A stretch of 64,000 bases of DNA from Collimonas arenae (GTDB lineage Bacteria; Pseudomonadota; Gammaproteobacteria; Burkholderiales; Burkholderiaceae_D). The first letter of the stretch is position 1, and every line of letters starts with the position of its first letter. This document shows, one piece after another, positions 29,822-39,723 of this stretch. Under the pieces are notes generated by a model. The model saw nothing but the letters and a program-made list of their open reading frames with translations, did no database searches and was not told where the DNA came from. The translations under genes were made by a program, and so were the position numbers. The stretch is taken from assembly GCF_000786695.1 (NCBI RefSeq), contig NZ_CP009962.1, forward strand, positions 1 through 64,000, read 5' to 3'.

Positions 29822-31294
29822 ATGAGGGAGATACAACACCCCCCACATGCTCCTTCTTTATTGGAGTCAATGAGATCGATTGGCTATTCGCTGGAGTCGG
29901 CGTTAGCAGATCTTATCGATAACAGTATCTCTGCCAAGGCAAAGCGTATAAATATAGAATTTCGACCTTCCGATGTGCCCTACATAGCCATCATAGATGA
30001 CGGCGAAGGGATGTCTAAAGACGCGCTCGAAAGCGCCATGCGTCATGGCAGTACCAATCCGTTGCAGATGAGGCACAAAGACGACATGGGGCGATACGGC
30101 CTAGGTTTGAAGACTTCCTCTTTGTCGCAATGTCGGCGCATGACGGTGGTTTCTCTCCGAAATGGTGTCCTATGCGCCTACTGTTGGGACCTTGATGTCG
30201 TCGTGGAACGACGCTCTTGGATCATGCTTGAACTTGATGTCGATGATATTGAAGATCTTCCTCACGTTGAGCTGTTGCGGGCAGAGGGACAGGGCACGAT
30301 GGTGCTCTGGCAAAATCTCGATCGGCTTACGGCGGGCGAAAGCTCGTTGGATGCGGCACTCGGCCAACAGATGGATCATGCACGTAGTCACCTGTCTTTA
30401 GTATTTCATCGATTCATCACGCCAGAGTTTGGTCGTAGTCGGGTGTCGCTTTCGATCAATCAAAATGCGCTTGCGCCGATTGATCCGTTTCTGCAAAACC
30501 ACAAGGCGACGCAACCACTAGACGAGGACAATTTTAATGTGGAGGGAAGCAGGATCGTCGTCAAGCCGTTCATCCTTCCTCATATCAGTAAACTTTCACC
30601 GGATGAGCTCAATCGTGCAGGAGGAAGTGATGGGTTCAGGAATCAGCAGGGCTTCTATATATATAGGAATCGGCGCCTAATTATTTGGGGAACATGGTTT
30701 CGCCTTGCAAGGAAGGATGAACTTAGTAAGCTCGCTCGAGTTCGAGTTGACATACCGAATTCATTGGATCATCTCTGGACGCTGGATATAAAAAAATCGG
30801 CGGCCCATCCACCAGAAGCCGTGCGTTTTAACCTTCGTCGTACGATCGAGCGAATTCGACACGTCAGTGGACGCACAATCACGTTTCGAGGCCGATCGGC
30901 AGAAAGAGGTGATCTTGTTCCTGGCTGGCACGAAGTCATGGACCGGAATGGTGTTCGCTTCGATATCAATCGCGGCCATCCATCTATTCAGGAGTTTTCG
31001 CGCCACCTCGCCAAGGCGGATGCAGCTACCTTCGATGCTGTACTCGCGATTATCGAAAGTTCGTTTCCTGCTGAAGCGTTGTATTCGAGAATGGCTTCCG
31101 ACGTGCGGTCATCTTTTAATGGAGAGGAAATATCTGGACGCTTAAGAGAAATGGCAACAGCTCTGTTTGCAGATATTGATTTTATGTCGCCAGTGAGGAG
31201 AACGTTGCTCGCCACATTGCATTTGATCGAGCCGTTTAACCAACACCCTGCCGTTACAAAAAAAATCGTTGAGGAATTAGAAAAAAATGACTGA
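29822..31294 (+). CDS. MORC-like GHKL ATPase of a restriction-type operon
   Basis: From ATG 29822 (MREIQHPPHAPSLLES) this is a 490-residue protein; a longer frame from 29705 reads an unlikely leader. GHKL motifs are ADLIDNS (Asn34), IIDDGEGM (57-64) and MGRYGLGLKTSS (89-100). This subfamily resembles the MutL/MORC-like ATPases that occur in bacterial restriction-modification operons and may act as an ATP-driven DNA clamp. Its stop overlaps the next gene by 8 bp, so it is co-translated with the Z1 protein. Confidence 0.87.
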   Translation: MREIQHPPHAPSLLESMRSIGYSLESALADLIDNSISAKAKRINIEFRPSDVPYIAIIDDGEGMSKDALESAMRHGSTNPLQMRHKDDMGRYGLGLKTSSLSQCRRMTVVSLRNGVLCAYCWDLDVVVERRSWIMLELDVDDIEDLPHVELLRAEGQGTMVLWQNLDRLTAGESSLDAALGQQMDHARSHLSLVFHRFITPEFGRSRVSLSINQNALAPIDPFLQNHKATQPLDEDNFNVEGSRIVVKPFILPHISKLSPDELNRAGGSDGFRNQQGFYIYRNRRLIIWGTWFRLARKDELSKLARVRVDIPNSLDHLWTLDIKKSAAHPPEAVRFNLRRTIERIRHVSGRTITFRGRSAERGDLVPGWHEVMDRNGVRFDINRGHPSIQEFSRHLAKADAATFDAVLAIIESSFPAEALYSRMASDVRSSFNGEEISGRLREMATALFADIDFMSPVRRTLLATLHLIEPFNQHPAVTKKIVEELEKND

Positions 31295-34022
31295 GAACAT
31301 TCGCCACACTCTCACTGACAACGGACGTCGATTGGAGTTGAGCGTGATAACTGCGTTAACGGTTGACGGTATTCCATCGGAAGATGACATACTCGAACTT
31401 GCCGCCCAATTGCGGAAAATTCCACTATATGCAGTATCTGACGAAGAATTTGTCGAGGTCATCAGACGACTTCATGAGGCCCTGACGATTGAAATGGGCA
31501 TTGGTAGTCGCATCATTGATAATCACGAGCCATGGCTTCAGGCGAAAAAAGCTGAAATCGACCCGTTCTACTGGACTCGTTATCAAACTGAATTACGCAA
31601 GCAGGGATGGGCCCCGAAAGTTGTTACAGCGCTCGACAGAGTGACAGACGAGATCTTGGACTTGATGGGAAATCCTGCTGGTGAGTCAGGATGGCCACGA
31701 CGTGGGTTGGTCATGGGAGACGTGCAGTCGGGGAAAACATCGAATTACACAGGACTTATCTGCAAGGCGGCAGACGCTGGCTATAAGCTCGTGATTCTTT
31801 TGACTGGAACCCTCGAAAGCTTGCGTCGGCAGACCCAAGAGCGTCTTGACGCAGGATTTGTAGGATTAGATAGTTCCGGGGTCGTCAATCGTAATCGTCT
31901 TCGTCGAGAAATTGGTGTTGGCTTAGTCAATGGTGCTCGTACCGCTGGCGTTTTTACTTCCACAATTGGGGATTTTAAGGCGGTGACCGTCAATCAACTT
32001 GGATTCAAGCTTCGAGATTACAAGGAGCCCGTCCTGTTGGTCGTAAAAAAGAACAAGCGCATTCTTGAGAATCTAACCGATTGGCTAACTACTTTCAACG
32101 CAAGTCATGGCGGCCAGATCAATTTGCCACTCCTGTTGATCGACGATGAAGCGGACAACGCATCGGTCAACACCAATCCCGCCAAGGCAACGGCAATTAA
32201 TGCCAGTATCCGTAGTCTGCTAAAGGTGTTTCCGCGCTCCAGTTACGTCGGCTTCACCGCGACGCCATTCGCCAACGTGTTCATTAACCCGGACACGACT
32301 GACGAAATGGTTGGTGACGATCTTTTCCCACGTGACTTTATATACGCCCTAGACGCTCCGAGCAACTATGTGGGCGCTCGGCTTATCTTTGGCGACGATT
32401 CTCCATTGGATTGTTTGCGATATATTGAAGACGCGGAGCTAGATTTTCCGAAGGGACAAAAATCGGATAGTCCCATCTTCGGAGTACCGCCATCAATGAT
32501 TGACGCAGTGGGTTGCTTTTTAGTGGTTAACGCCATCATGGATCTCCGCACAAATATGCCCCGCCACCGATCGATGTTGGTAAATGTAAGTCATTTCACC
32601 CAAATACAAAATCAGGTTCGAGACATTCTTGATGAAGTTCTACGAAAGATGCAGGAGGACATACGCAACTATGCTTCTCTGCCCGAAGCCCAAGCGTTGA
32701 AAAACTCAACATTGGCATCCCTAAACGCAATTTACATGCGTGAATATTTTGGGTCTGGTTCTAGTTGGTCGGAAGTTCAAGCCGCACTGACGGCGGCGAC
32801 ATTACCAATGGAGGTCAGGTCAGTAAATCAGAAAACAGGTGCCGCCAGTCTTGATTACACCATCTACAAGTCAAATGGATTGAGAGTGATTGCCGTTGGA
32901 GGCAACAGCCTCGCGCGCGGACTGACGTTAGAAGGACTTTGCGTAAGTTATTTTCATCGAGGGACACAGATGTACGATGCACTCCTACAGATGGGACGTT
33001 GGTTCGGTTATCGGCCCGGGTACGAGGATTTGTTCCGAATATGGATCACAGAAGAGTCTGCTAACTGGTACTCACACGTATCAGAGGCGACGGACGAATT
33101 ACGAGCAGAAATTCGTCAGATGCAACTTTCACGATCCAAGCCGATTGATTTCGGATTGAAGGTAAGGGCCCATCCCGATTCTCTTCTCATCACTGCCAGG
33201 AACAAAATGCGTGATTCGGAAGAAATTGTGCAGACGATGTCCATTAGTGGAGAGGGCATCGAGTCATCTCGTTTGTTGGTTGATCAGACTATCATTTTGG
33301 GAAATTTCAAGGCCGCACAGAAATTTGCTGATGATGTCGTCAGATCCGACGCGCGTCGAGACACAAAGTGCGATTATCCTCTGTGGGCGGAGGTAAAGAA
33401 AACCGCCATAACCGATTTTCTCAGAAAATTTGTCAGTCATCCTCTGAATCTTAAACTTCAATCGGCCGAATTGGCTGATTTCATCGAAGCGTCCAGTGAT
33501 CCGAAGCTGCAGCAATGGGATGTGGCTATTCCAAGTGGGAGCGTAGAGGAACGTGAATTGATTCCAGGGTTACAGGTCAGTCTTCGTCAGCGAAAAATTC
33601 TGGTAGAACCTGAAAAACGGTCGATTCTCGTCAATGAGAAAAAAATGCGTGTTGGCTCTCCTGCAGACGAGAAGGCGGGTTTGTCGAATGAAGATATTGT
33701 TCGAGCAGAAGACGTTTTTCGATCGGAACCAGACAATTTGACAAAGCAAACAATTCCTTCTTCCGCCTATCGCAAGGTGAGGCAGAATCCGCTGCTTCTA
33801 CTGCATCTGTTGAAGCCGATTAAAGGAAATCCGGCTACTGATTTCGCTTTGCCGGAAGGTTGTAAGGCGCTCGTAGCTGTTGGTTTGAGTTTTCCATCTC
33901 TTGACGTAGCAAGTCAACGATTGAAATATCGCATCAATCTTGTTGAGTTACGCAACATGCTGGCAAATGAAGCTGCAAACGATGACGATGCTGAAGAGGA
34001 TGATGATGGCGAACTGGCTTGA
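31287..34022 (+). CDS. Z1 domain-containing helicase-like ATPase
   Basis: This 911-residue protein is a superfamily 2-type motor of the Z1 group: Walker A GDVQSGKT (about 141-148), Walker B LLIDDEAD (about 283-290), GFTATPFANVF (about 321-331) and QMGRWFGYRPGYEDL (about 568-582), the characteristic Z1 arginine-rich motif. Z1 proteins typically accompany MORC-like ATPases and nucleases in predicted restriction systems. It overlaps both neighbours (8 bp before, about 17 bp after), marking a four-gene operon. Confidence 0.9.
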   Translation: MTENIRHTLTDNGRRLELSVITALTVDGIPSEDDILELAAQLRKIPLYAVSDEEFVEVIRRLHEALTIEMGIGSRIIDNHEPWLQAKKAEIDPFYWTRYQTELRKQGWAPKVVTALDRVTDEILDLMGNPAGESGWPRRGLVMGDVQSGKTSNYTGLICKAADAGYKLVILLTGTLESLRRQTQERLDAGFVGLDSSGVVNRNRLRREIGVGLVNGARTAGVFTSTIGDFKAVTVNQLGFKLRDYKEPVLLVVKKNKRILENLTDWLTTFNASHGGQINLPLLLIDDEADNASVNTNPAKATAINASIRSLLKVFPRSSYVGFTATPFANVFINPDTTDEMVGDDLFPRDFIYALDAPSNYVGARLIFGDDSPLDCLRYIEDAELDFPKGQKSDSPIFGVPPSMIDAVGCFLVVNAIMDLRTNMPRHRSMLVNVSHFTQIQNQVRDILDEVLRKMQEDIRNYASLPEAQALKNSTLASLNAIYMREYFGSGSSWSEVQAALTAATLPMEVRSVNQKTGAASLDYTIYKSNGLRVIAVGGNSLARGLTLEGLCVSYFHRGTQMYDALLQMGRWFGYRPGYEDLFRIWITEESANWYSHVSEATDELRAEIRQMQLSRSKPIDFGLKVRAHPDSLLITARNKMRDSEEIVQTMSISGEGIESSRLLVDQTIILGNFKAAQKFADDVVRSDARRDTKCDYPLWAEVKKTAITDFLRKFVSHPLNLKLQSAELADFIEASSDPKLQQWDVAIPSGSVEERELIPGLQVSLRQRKILVEPEKRSILVNEKKMRVGSPADEKAGLSNEDIVRAEDVFRSEPDNLTKQTIPSSAYRKVRQNPLLLLHLLKPIKGNPATDFALPEGCKALVAVGLSFPSLDVASQRLKYRINLVELRNMLANEAANDDDAEEDDDGELA

Positions 34023-34974
34023 CAGTCGTTGGGATGCTCTTGCCGTAGATCCATTCCGGACAGTTTTTCTGCTTTGTGACGCCAATCATCCATTGGATTT
34101 CTACATAGGGCGAAATCCTGGTCAACAAAGGCTTTTGTTGCTGATTTCAGCGGAAGAACCTCCAGCAATGCGTGATATGCGCGCAATTCAAATTCGCGTA
34201 TTTAAGCGCGACGATGGCAAATGGTCGTTGTTGCTGACCCTTGAAGAGGAGTCACTGACGCCAATGTTTTCTATGTTGTGTGATGATTTGATTGAGTCGT
34301 CCCGCAATGCTGGTCTGCAAGCTGAACACTCTCTGAGTTTTGTCCTGAAGCGTCTGTCGAGCTGGCGAAAACTTCTTGAGCGTGGATTGCCAAATTTACT
34401 GTGCGAAAGTGAGATTCGAGGTCTTTGTGGTGAACTACTTTTTTTGAGACGTACGCTTTCTCATATGGAAAAATCCGATGCCGTTAAAGCTTGGGTTGGA
34501 CCTAAAAGAGCTGACCAAGATTTCCAGTTCCCTGACGCTGCATGGGAGATCAAGACGATACAGCCGGGCGCTGATACGATCACAATTTCATCTGAATCGC
34601 AGTTGCAAACTACTGCTCGCCCTGTTCAACTCGTGGTCTTCGAACTGGCAGACAGCAAATCAGAAAATGAAAACGCATTTACCCTCAACATGTTGATCGA
34701 AGACATCCGTATTCGACTGTCTGCAGATCATGACGCAGGCGAGCAATTTGAGGAAAGACTTGTAGCTGCAGGGTATCTTCGCCGACCCGAATACGATAAA
34801 CCTGTGCTCGTTGAACGCGCATCCATGACCTTCTCTGTCGATCCAGAATTTCCGCGTATCACTGGTGAAATGGTCGCGCTTGGTATTAGTGGAGTCAGTT
34901 ATGACCTTCTACTGTCTGCCTGTGAAAGATTCCGGATTCATTCTTTACCCTCTACCGAGCAGAAGGAGCATTAA
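34006..34974 (+). CDS. PD-(D/E)XK motif protein (DUF4420-like)
   Basis: Three consecutive ATGs lie at 34000, 34003 and 34006, with GAAGAGG upstream; I list the third, giving 322 residues (MANWLDSRWDALAVDPFR). The catalytic pattern is GELLFLR (about 142-148) followed by ADQDFQFPDAAWEIKT, with Asp near 172 and Glu-X-Lys at 181-183. It should supply DNA cleavage for the MORC/Z1 operon. It overlaps the AIPR gene by one base (TAATG). Confidence 0.87.
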   Translation: MANWLDSRWDALAVDPFRTVFLLCDANHPLDFYIGRNPGQQRLLLLISAEEPPAMRDMRAIQIRVFKRDDGKWSLLLTLEEESLTPMFSMLCDDLIESSRNAGLQAEHSLSFVLKRLSSWRKLLERGLPNLLCESEIRGLCGELLFLRRTLSHMEKSDAVKAWVGPKRADQDFQFPDAAWEIKTIQPGADTITISSESQLQTTARPVQLVVFELADSKSENENAFTLNMLIEDIRIRLSADHDAGEQFEERLVAAGYLRRPEYDKPVLVERASMTFSVDPEFPRITGEMVALGISGVSYDLLLSACERFRIHSLPSTEQKEH

Positions 34975-37055
34975 TGGAACTCATTGAATTTCGCAGAGAG
35001 CTACTTGAGGCCGTGCGAGCTCGCGCCGAATCTGGTCTCGACTTCAATCGAGCCGGCTTCGTCGACGAGGTGGGTGAACGTCTTTCCGATGCTGAGGAAT
35101 TCGCTGATTTCGAAGCGTGCCGCTTCGAAGGACTGGGTGGAAAGAGGAAACTGAAAATTGACGGATATGCGTTTGATGAAGCGGATAATTCTCTTTCATT
35201 GTTGATAGCGGATTTCACAAATGAAGATATCCTACCAACCTTCAATGCAGCTGAGGCAACAAAGGCGTTTAGTCAGCTGAGTGCGTTTGTGGAAGAAGCG
35301 GTGCAGGGTAATCTGACTGATGGCTCTATCGAAGAGAGTCAACCCGCACATGGCCTCGCTTCAAATCTAATGGAGTGGCGCTCAAAAGTCACAAGATATC
35401 GCTTCTATTTTGTCAGCGATGGCCAATTGAAGATGAGAGCTAAAGACTGGCCTGAAGAAATGGTTGCCGGCACACCCACGGAATTTCATATTTGGGATAT
35501 CGCTCGTTTTCACACAGCATATGTTTCAGCTACCGGACGTGATGAGCTTCTTGTGCGATTCGATGAGTTCGATGGCCAAGGCCTCTCATGCCTAGCTGCA
35601 GCTGAATCAGTGGGCGAATATCAGGCATATTTGTGCATGATTCCAGGAGCGATCTTGGCAAAAATCTACGATCGATATGGAAGTCGACTTTTGGAAGGCA
35701 ATGTGCGTTCGTTCCTGAGTACGAGAGCGAAAGTAAATGCCAAGATTCAGATAACTATTCGGAATCAGCCGGAAATGTTTTTCGCATTCAACAACGGAAT
35801 AGCTGCTACGGCCGAAGATGTTGTTCTCGAACAGACTGCCTCAGGCCTAAGAATTGTCAGTGCAACGAATCTGCAGATTGTTAACGGCGGTCAAACAACG
35901 GCATCGCTCGCATTCGCGGGCCGAGGGGCGTCTGGCAAGAAGGACGGTGCCGATTTGTCCAAGGTAATGGTTCAAATGAAATTGTCAGTTCTTCCACCGG
36001 ACAAGGCTGGCACACTCATCCCCGAAATTGCTCGTTATGCCAATAGCCAAACCAAAGTAAGTGATGCCGATTTTTTCTCCAATCACCCTTATCACGTCAG
36101 GTTGGAGGAATTTTCACGGCGATTGTTTACGTCACCTGCTGGTGGTGTACAACATGGCACTCATTGGTTTTATGAGCGCACTCGAGGTCAATACATAAAT
36201 GAGCAAGCGAAGCTGACACCTGCGCAGAAGGGGCAATTCCTGACTCAGAATCCAAGATCTCAGTTGCTTACCAAAACGGATGTAGCGAAACTGAAGAATA
36301 CTTGGCAAGGAATGCCAAATAAAGTCAGCATGGGCGCTCAGAAGAATTTCATTCTTTTCGCTGACACTATCGCGAAATCTTGGGCGGAAGACGAGAAGCA
36401 GTTTAATGAAGATTACTTTCGCAATCTGATTGCACTCGCCATTCTGTTCCGACGTACCGAGTTGCTGGTGAAACAGCAAGACTGGTATCAAGGCGGCTAT
36501 CGTGCCAACATAGTTACCTATACGCTTGCAAAACTGCATGACATGATTTCAGAACAAGCTCTTGGTCAGCAGATGGACTTGAGAGGAATCTGGGATAAAC
36601 AATCGGTACCAACGGCAATAGTTGATCAGATCATCGTTATTGCAAAACGTGTTTTCGAGATACTAACTGATCCAGAGAGACCAAAAGACAACGTAACAGA
36701 ATGGGCCAAGATGCAGGCGTGTTGGGACCAGGTAAAAGCTGCAGACATTCGGCTTGGTGGCGGCGCATTTGCATCATTGCAAAATTTGCATGCCATCAGC
36801 AATGCTGAGAAGGAGGCGAAGCAAATCCAAAAAGCAGATAACGGCATCGCCACACAAATAGCGGTTCTTAACATACCTGGCAGTCAATGGGGAAACATGT
36901 TGGCATGGGCCGACGAGAATAAACTACTCACGCCAAAACAGTTAGATCTACTCCGCCTTGCATCTAAGATGCCTTTCAAGCTCCCTAATGAAAAACAATG
37001 CGGACAGATCTGGCAACTTCACCAAAAGCTACTTGAAGATGGATATATCAAGTGA
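34974..37055 (+). CDS. AIPR family protein
   Basis: This 693-residue protein has the diagnostic AIPR motifs: FFAFNNGIAATAEDV (about 267-281) and NLQIVNGGQTTAS (about 299-311), followed by IARYANSQTKVSDADFF. AIPR (abortive infection phage resistance) proteins are linked to phage defence, but their biochemistry is largely unknown. It closes the MORC/Z1/nuclease operon and converges with the methyltransferase gene 30 bp away. Confidence 0.88.
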   Translation: MELIEFRRELLEAVRARAESGLDFNRAGFVDEVGERLSDAEEFADFEACRFEGLGGKRKLKIDGYAFDEADNSLSLLIADFTNEDILPTFNAAEATKAFSQLSAFVEEAVQGNLTDGSIEESQPAHGLASNLMEWRSKVTRYRFYFVSDGQLKMRAKDWPEEMVAGTPTEFHIWDIARFHTAYVSATGRDELLVRFDEFDGQGLSCLAAAESVGEYQAYLCMIPGAILAKIYDRYGSRLLEGNVRSFLSTRAKVNAKIQITIRNQPEMFFAFNNGIAATAEDVVLEQTASGLRIVSATNLQIVNGGQTTASLAFAGRGASGKKDGADLSKVMVQMKLSVLPPDKAGTLIPEIARYANSQTKVSDADFFSNHPYHVRLEEFSRRLFTSPAGGVQHGTHWFYERTRGQYINEQAKLTPAQKGQFLTQNPRSQLLTKTDVAKLKNTWQGMPNKVSMGAQKNFILFADTIAKSWAEDEKQFNEDYFRNLIALAILFRRTELLVKQQDWYQGGYRANIVTYTLAKLHDMISEQALGQQMDLRGIWDKQSVPTAIVDQIIVIAKRVFEILTDPERPKDNVTEWAKMQACWDQVKAADIRLGGGAFASLQNLHAISNAEKEAKQIQKADNGIATQIAVLNIPGSQWGNMLAWADENKLLTPKQLDLLRLASKMPFKLPNEKQCGQIWQLHQKLLEDGYIK

Positions 37056-37085
37056 ACCTTGTGTAGTTGACGATGACGGATTTGC

Positions 37086-38615
37086 TCAAGTAAGAATTTC
37101 TTTAACTATTTGAGCGATCATTTTTGCTAGCAATGGTGGAACCGCATTACCGACCTGATGATATTGTTGAGTGCGGTTTCCTTGAAAGAAGTAGTTGTCG
37201 GGGAAGGTCTGTAGCCGAGCAGCTTCACGAACCGTTAAGCTGCGACACTGTGCTGGATCGGGATGGATAAAGTAATGTCCGTCTTTTGCTATATGGCTTG
37301 TGATGGTTGATGCCGGTGCATCGTAACGTTGGACGCGAAAGCGATCCGCGAATTTCCCACTTTCCCAATTTTCATGATTGGGTGCCAAACCAGCGAGAGA
37401 AAATTCTTCATGACCTTTTGGAGAACGGTCGTTAAGTGCGGCGTAAGCGGCGGCATATCCATATCGTCGAAGATCGCTTGTCATGTGACTTCGGCTTTCA
37501 TGGTTCAGCCAAAAGCGGAGTTTCGAGTCGAGATACCAGTCTGTGTAATATGGGACCTCTCTCGACAACGCGCTTTTCGGGCAATGGAGTGCGCCCGGAG
37601 ACAAACCAACACGAACCTGTTTGGAGTATCGCTTAAGATGTGCGGACAAACGATCCATATTCTTGTCTAGAGCCTCTTCAGCTAACTCAACTAGATGGTT
37701 TTTAACAGTTATGCTCCAATTTCTTGCAGAGTCATCACCATTACTTAGCTTGCTGCGAAGCGGCGGTAAGTCGCGGATAACCTCGCGTACGTGAACCGTT
37801 GGCTGAGCGACTAAGCGCTTGAAATTCGCGTCGATATCGGTGCGAACCCCAAGGAGGATGACACGATGGCGCGCCTGCGGAATGCCGAAATCTTCAGATT
37901 TGACAATGAAATCACGCGGATCGATTGCGTTGGGATCCATTCCACTCTCGAAGAAAGTATTTGTTACCAGAGAGTGAATGCGATAGCCTGGACGTAGGCT
38001 CGATACTCCGAACACACCATCGGGGTCCGCGAGATCTCGTAAAATGTCATGGAAAATCGTTTTCCCAGCAACCCGGGAAGATAGAATGCCCTTCACATTC
38101 TCCATTACGAAAACAGGTGGTCGACGATCTCTAATGATTCGTAAATATTCTTTATAGAGAAAATGTCGATGATCATCCTCTGGGCGATAACTAGGTGTCC
38201 CGATATTCCTTGAGCGTCCAACCAATGAGTAAGCTTGGCAAGGAGGGCCGCCGATTAGCACCCATGGCTCTTGTTCTTGCAATTTTTGATCGAGCACTGC
38301 ATCAAGCACACGGTTGTCGTTTGGATTTCCCAGTGTAAGCTGTCTTGCTTCCAATCCAGACTCTTCCCACGCCGATTGAGACCGGGTGTTGTAGGGTAGT
38401 TTAGCGTCGCCATTGCAGAATTCGTAGTACCCGGAGAGAGAGCGAGCATCATGACGTATGAGCCGGAAGAAGCTGCGGAGTCGAAGTGTTTTATGGGCGG
38501 AGGATTCCATTTCCGCAGAAATTAAAATTCGGAACGCGTTTCCTTTTGATAGGGAAGAGAATCCTTCTCCGAGTCCTCCGGGGCCGGCGAACAGATCGAC
38601 AATATTGATGGGCAT
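37086..38615 (-). CDS. DNA cytosine-5 methyltransferase
   Basis: This 509-residue enzyme (start 38615, MPINIVDLFAGPGGLGEGF) has the C5-MTase motifs in order: SAM-binding DLFAGPGG (I), catalytic GGPPCQAYSLVGRSR (IV, about 121-135), MENVKGI (VI), QARHRVILLG (VIII), a variable recognition region and HQVGNAVPP (X). It should protect self DNA from the MORC/Z1 nuclease operon, with which it converges. It is divergent from vsr; only about 63 bp separate their starts. Confidence 0.94.
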   Translation of the reverse strand: MPINIVDLFAGPGGLGEGFSSLSKGNAFRILISAEMESSAHKTLRLRSFFRLIRHDARSLSGYYEFCNGDAKLPYNTRSQSAWEESGLEARQLTLGNPNDNRVLDAVLDQKLQEQEPWVLIGGPPCQAYSLVGRSRNIGTPSYRPEDDHRHFLYKEYLRIIRDRRPPVFVMENVKGILSSRVAGKTIFHDILRDLADPDGVFGVSSLRPGYRIHSLVTNTFFESGMDPNAIDPRDFIVKSEDFGIPQARHRVILLGVRTDIDANFKRLVAQPTVHVREVIRDLPPLRSKLSNGDDSARNWSITVKNHLVELAEEALDKNMDRLSAHLKRYSKQVRVGLSPGALHCPKSALSREVPYYTDWYLDSKLRFWLNHESRSHMTSDLRRYGYAAAYAALNDRSPKGHEEFSLAGLAPNHENWESGKFADRFRVQRYDAPASTITSHIAKDGHYFIHPDPAQCRSLTVREAARLQTFPDNYFFQGNRTQQYHQVGNAVPPLLAKMIAQIVKEILT

Positions 38616-38678
38616 GGGGTAAATCGGCAATCAAATTAAAGGGTACAATTTTCCAAACCGTAATGGCAAGGCGAACAA

Positions 38679-39101
38679 ATGGTCGATATCGTTAGCGAAG
38701 CGGTAAGGTCACGCATGATGGCGTCGATTCGAGGCAAGAACACGAAGCCAGAAATGACGGTACGGCAATTTTTGCATAGTAAAGGTTTTCGTTACCGCTT
38801 GCATGTTCGTAGCTTACCAGGTTGCCCGGATCTAGTGTTGCCCAAATACAGGTTAGTAATTTTTGTTCATGGTTGCTTTTGGCATCAACACGCAGGATGT
38901 CGATATGCGACCACTCCAGATCAAAATTCCGAAAAATGGCAGCTCAAGTTTGCCCAAAATATCGAAAGAGACCGACGTAATATGGATCAACTTCGTGCAA
39001 ACGGTTGGCGAGTGATCGTAGTTTGGGAATGCAGCGTTCGAACCGCCGGATCAATTGCAAGTTTAGATTCATTAGTGGATATGATTCTAGGCAATCGATA
39101 A
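38679..39101 (+). CDS. vsr: Very short patch repair endonuclease
   Basis: This 140-residue enzyme nicks next to T:G mismatches made when 5-methylcytosine deaminates, starting short-patch repair. It has the Vsr signature GKNTKPEMTVRQFLHSKGFR (18-37), the active-site Asp in PGCPDLVLPKYR, and the zinc/His region FVHGCFWHQHAGCRY. Its divergent position next to the C5 methyltransferase is the usual pairing. Confidence 0.95.
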   Translation: MVDIVSEAVRSRMMASIRGKNTKPEMTVRQFLHSKGFRYRLHVRSLPGCPDLVLPKYRLVIFVHGCFWHQHAGCRYATTPDQNSEKWQLKFAQNIERDRRNMDQLRANGWRVIVVWECSVRTAGSIASLDSLVDMILGNR

Positions 39102-39225
39102 AACTATAGGCCACGCTGTTTTTAAAACTAGATTCTCCAAGTTTGTCCGCTATATTCCATGCGCGGGGTAAATAGGAATTCACGGTTGAGCGAATCCAAT
39201 GAAATTATGGATTTGAGATCTTCAG

Positions 39226-39552
39226 TTATCGATCTATTGAATCCAATGCACGAGAAAATTTAAGAATTTCGTTTTTCTTCTTTGTCGAAAGAAGGTGAAA
39301 TGTCAGCATCAATTCAGCCAAGTTATCTTCTTCGGTATAAAAGTAGCCGGTAGGTACGTTCAATATTTTGGATAAATTCTGAGCGATCTTATAGTCGGCC
39401 TTATGAACTCCCAGTTCATATCGATTAATCCGCGTGCTCGCGACGAACTCGTCCAATCCCGCTTGAATTCCCAGCTGCTTTTGCGATAGGCCAGCGGCGA
39501 GACGTGCTTCTTTGAGGCGACGTCCCCATATTTCATTGGCATTGCTCATCAA
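39226..39552 (-). CDS. XRE-family helix-turn-helix regulator
   Basis: This 108-residue protein has an N-terminal HTH: GRRLKEARLAAGLSQKQLG, then ASTRINRYELGVHKADY and IAQNLSKILNVPTGYFY. The C-terminal tail is short. Two inverted repeats just upstream (39553-39583 and 39612-39630) are likely operators, so it probably represses itself and may control the neighbouring restriction genes. Confidence 0.85.
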   Translation of the reverse strand: MMSNANEIWGRRLKEARLAAGLSQKQLGIQAGLDEFVASTRINRYELGVHKADYKIAQNLSKILNVPTGYFYTEEDNLAELMLTFHLLSTKKKNEILKFSRALDSIDR

Positions 39553-39630
39553 GTAGTTCTCAATACTTATGAATAAGAACTACGAGAATCGTAATTTTTT
39601 GCTATCCTAGATACTACGTATATCGTAGTA
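39553..39630. promoter_or_regulatory. Inverted repeats upstream of the XRE regulator
   Basis: GTAGTTCT (39553-39560) is inverted as AGAACTAC at 39576-39583. TACTACG (39612-39618) and CGTAGTA (39624-39630) surround TATAT. Their location between the XRE start and the accessory region's edge fits operator sites. Confidence 0.6.
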
Positions 39631-39723
39631 CTAGTGAGGATAACAGCATTGCTACTCAAAGTCTGTAGACCTGAAGTCTTCACACAAGCAATCCTTATGT
39701 GTTGAAAACCGCTAGTCAATGTC

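Noticed and set aside
37329..37670. Plus-strand frame inside the methyltransferase gene
   Set aside because: It is antisense to conserved methyltransferase motifs.
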